Shown in pieces: positions 62,785-64,000 of a stretch of 64,000 bases of DNA. The position numbers were made by a program, and so were the translations under genes. This DNA comes from Sphingobacterium populi (GTDB lineage Bacteria > Bacteroidota > Bacteroidia > Sphingobacteriales > Sphingobacteriaceae): contig NZ_LQXS01000004.1 of assembly GCF_001586775.1 (NCBI RefSeq), forward strand, positions 124,001 to 188,000, in the 5' to 3' direction. The stretch's first letter is position 1. Each line of letters starts with the position of its first letter. The notes below the pieces were generated by a model that made no database searches, was not told the DNA's origin, and worked only from the letters and a program-made list of their open reading frames with translations.

Positions 62785-64000
62785 ATGTTTGATAAATATA
62801 ATGTCATAGTGGTAGGTGCGGGGCACGCGGGTTGCGAAGCAGCAGCGGCGGCAGCTAACCTAGGTTCAAAAACACTTTTAATAACAATGAATATGGGTGT
62901 TATTGCTCAAATGAGCTGTAACCCCGCAATTGGAGGCGTAGCAAAAGGGCAAATAGTTCGTGAAATTGATGCTATGGGAGGTTATACGGGAATTATTGCC
63001 GATAAATCTACTATACAGTTTAGAATGCTTAATCGCTCGAAAGGTCCAGCAATGTGGAGTCCAAGAGCACAGAATGATCGAATGAGATTTGCCGAAGAAT
63101 GGCGTTGGCAACTAGAAGACATTCCAAATTTAGATATATGGCAAGATACCGTTAAAGAACTAATAGTAGAAGGCGATACTGTGAAAGGTGTGATCACATC
63201 TTTGGGAATTAGTATTTCTTCTGATGCTGTTATCTTAACTAACGGTACGTTTCTAAACGGTACAATACATATCGGCGAAAAAAAATTCGGTGGTGGTAGA
63301 ACGGGAGAAAAAGCTGCAACTGGACTCACTGAACAACTCGTAACCTTAGGTTTCGAGTCTGGCCGAATGAAAACCGGAACTCCTCCACGTATAGATGGCA
63401 GAAGTCTTGATTACACAAAAATGGAGGAACAATGGGGAGATGACAATCCCGGTAGATTTTCCTATACAGAAGTGCAGCGCCCTTTGCAAAAACGCTGCTG
63501 CTGGATCACTTATACTAATGCAGATGTTCACGAAATACTGAAAACAGGGTTTGAACAATCGCCTATGTTCACAGGCCGTATTAAAGGCTTAGGACCAAGA
63601 TACTGCCCGTCCATAGAAGACAAAATAAACAGATTCTCTGAGCGGGATCGGCATCAAATCTTTGTCGAACCGGAAGGTTTTAGAACGGTAGAAATATATG
63701 TTAACGGTTTCTCCACATCCTTACCAGAGGAAGTGCAGCTCAAAGCACTTCGCTGCATTCCTGGTTTCGAAAAAGCTAAAATGTATAGGCCAGGTTATGC
63801 CATCGAATACGATTATTTTCCTCCGATGCAGCTTGACCTAACGTTGGAAACTCAGCGTATTAAACACCTATTTTTCGCAGGCCAAATAAATGGTACAACG
63901 GGGTATGAAGAAGCGGCAGCGCAAGGATTCGTAGCTGGTATCAATGCCCACCAACGCATCAATGATCTACAGGAATTGATATTAAAGAGATCAGAATCTT
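62785..64000 (+). CDS. mnmG: tRNA uridine-5-carboxymethylaminomethyl(34) synthesis protein MnmG, N-terminal part
   Basis: The frame runs from ATG 62785 to the window end (405 codons; the full protein is about 620). It shows the FAD-binding [18 protein letters not shown] near residue 7, [23 protein letters not shown] near 45, [12 protein letters not shown] near 155, [11 protein letters not shown] near 192 and [17 protein letters not shown] near 370. With MnmE it modifies the wobble uridine of several tRNAs. Genes of this kind (gidA) often lie near the replication origin, in line with the parS sites just upstream. Confidence 0.97.
   Translation, partial: MFDKYNVIVVGAGHAGCEAAAAAANLGSKTLLITMNMGVIAQMSCNPAIGGVAKGQIVREIDAMGGYTGIIADKSTIQFRMLNRSKGPAMWSPRAQNDRMRFAEEWRWQLEDIPNLDIWQDTVKELIVEGDTVKGVITSLGISISSDAVILTNGTFLNGTIHIGEKKFGGGRTGEKAATGLTEQLVTLGFESGRMKTGTPPRIDGRSLDYTKMEEQWGDDNPGRFSYTEVQRPLQKRCCWITYTNADVHEILKTGFEQSPMFTGRIKGLGPRYCPSIEDKINRFSERDRHQIFVEPEGFRTVEIYVNGFSTSLPEEVQLKALRCIPGFEKAKMYRPGYAIEYDYFPPMQLDLTLETQRIKHLFFAGQINGTTGYEEAAAQGFVAGINAHQRINDLQELILKRSES

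Noticed and set aside
1-64000. CRISPR arrays, insertion sequences, rRNA or tRNA genes.
   Set aside because: None was recognised by eye: no repeat-spacer array, no transposase gene and no tRNA-like or rRNA segments.

Overview
The window looks like part of the chromosome of a member of the Bacteroidota, most likely family Sphingobacteriaceae (Sphingobacterium/Pedobacter-like). The case rests on the Bacteroidota order bamD - rpoZ - coaBC, promoters of the TTG-N18-23-TAnnTTTG type in front of many genes, fimbrillin-like lipoproteins, a long single-chain GcvP, a DUF5106 thioredoxin-like lipoprotein and a CtlX-type hydrolase. Genus and species cannot be fixed from the sequence alone.

Layout. 1-605 is the 3' end of an OmpA-family gene closed by a strong terminator. 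0.8-25.9 kb is dense housekeeping DNA: TPR protein, aroE, an MBL-fold hydrolase, a LolC/E-type permease, Nfu, bamD, rpoZ, coaBC, an RsmF/NOL1-type rRNA methyltransferase, an AHSA1-like protein, a serine hydrolase, xseAB, uvrA, an Rrf2 regulator, murF, two guanidine-group (citrulline/arginine) hydrolases, gcvP, an RsmI-like methylase and a Nif3 protein. 26-32.4 kb holds a zinc-ribbon coiled-coil protein and two fimbrillin-like lipoprotein loci in opposite orientation. Each lipoprotein gene is preceded by a related peptide gene of about 60 codons, and a DUF5106 and a HAD gene lie between the loci.

33.1-59.7 kb is a large surface-polysaccharide locus, all on the plus strand. It runs: WecA-like initiating transferase, sugar epimerase/reductase, ABC flippase-like exporter, a WecD/WecE-like amino-sugar pair, ten glycosyltransferases, a Wzy-like polymerase, a five-gene cassette (S26-type peptidase, PqqD-like protein, NTP_transf_5 nucleotidyltransferase, ABC transporter, HPr-kinase-like protein), then Wza-like and Wzc-like export genes. 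The cassette has its own -7 promoter element and looks like the tailoring part of a RiPP pathway, but no precursor peptide or cyclase is visible. It is the best candidate for an undescribed system here.

59.7-64 kb holds apaG, an NAD(P)-binding oxidoreductase, an ABC-F ATPase, two tandem parS-like ParB sites, and the start of mnmG (gidA), cut by the window end.

Four genes are broken by five single-base indels: the RsmF-like methyltransferase (two), the epimerase, one GT2, and the ABC transporter of the cassette. All lie at short or long homopolymers and the downstream frames stay conserved, so consensus errors are at least as likely as real pseudogenes. An Illumina-adapter-like 13-mer at 28753-28765 is a further assembly warning.
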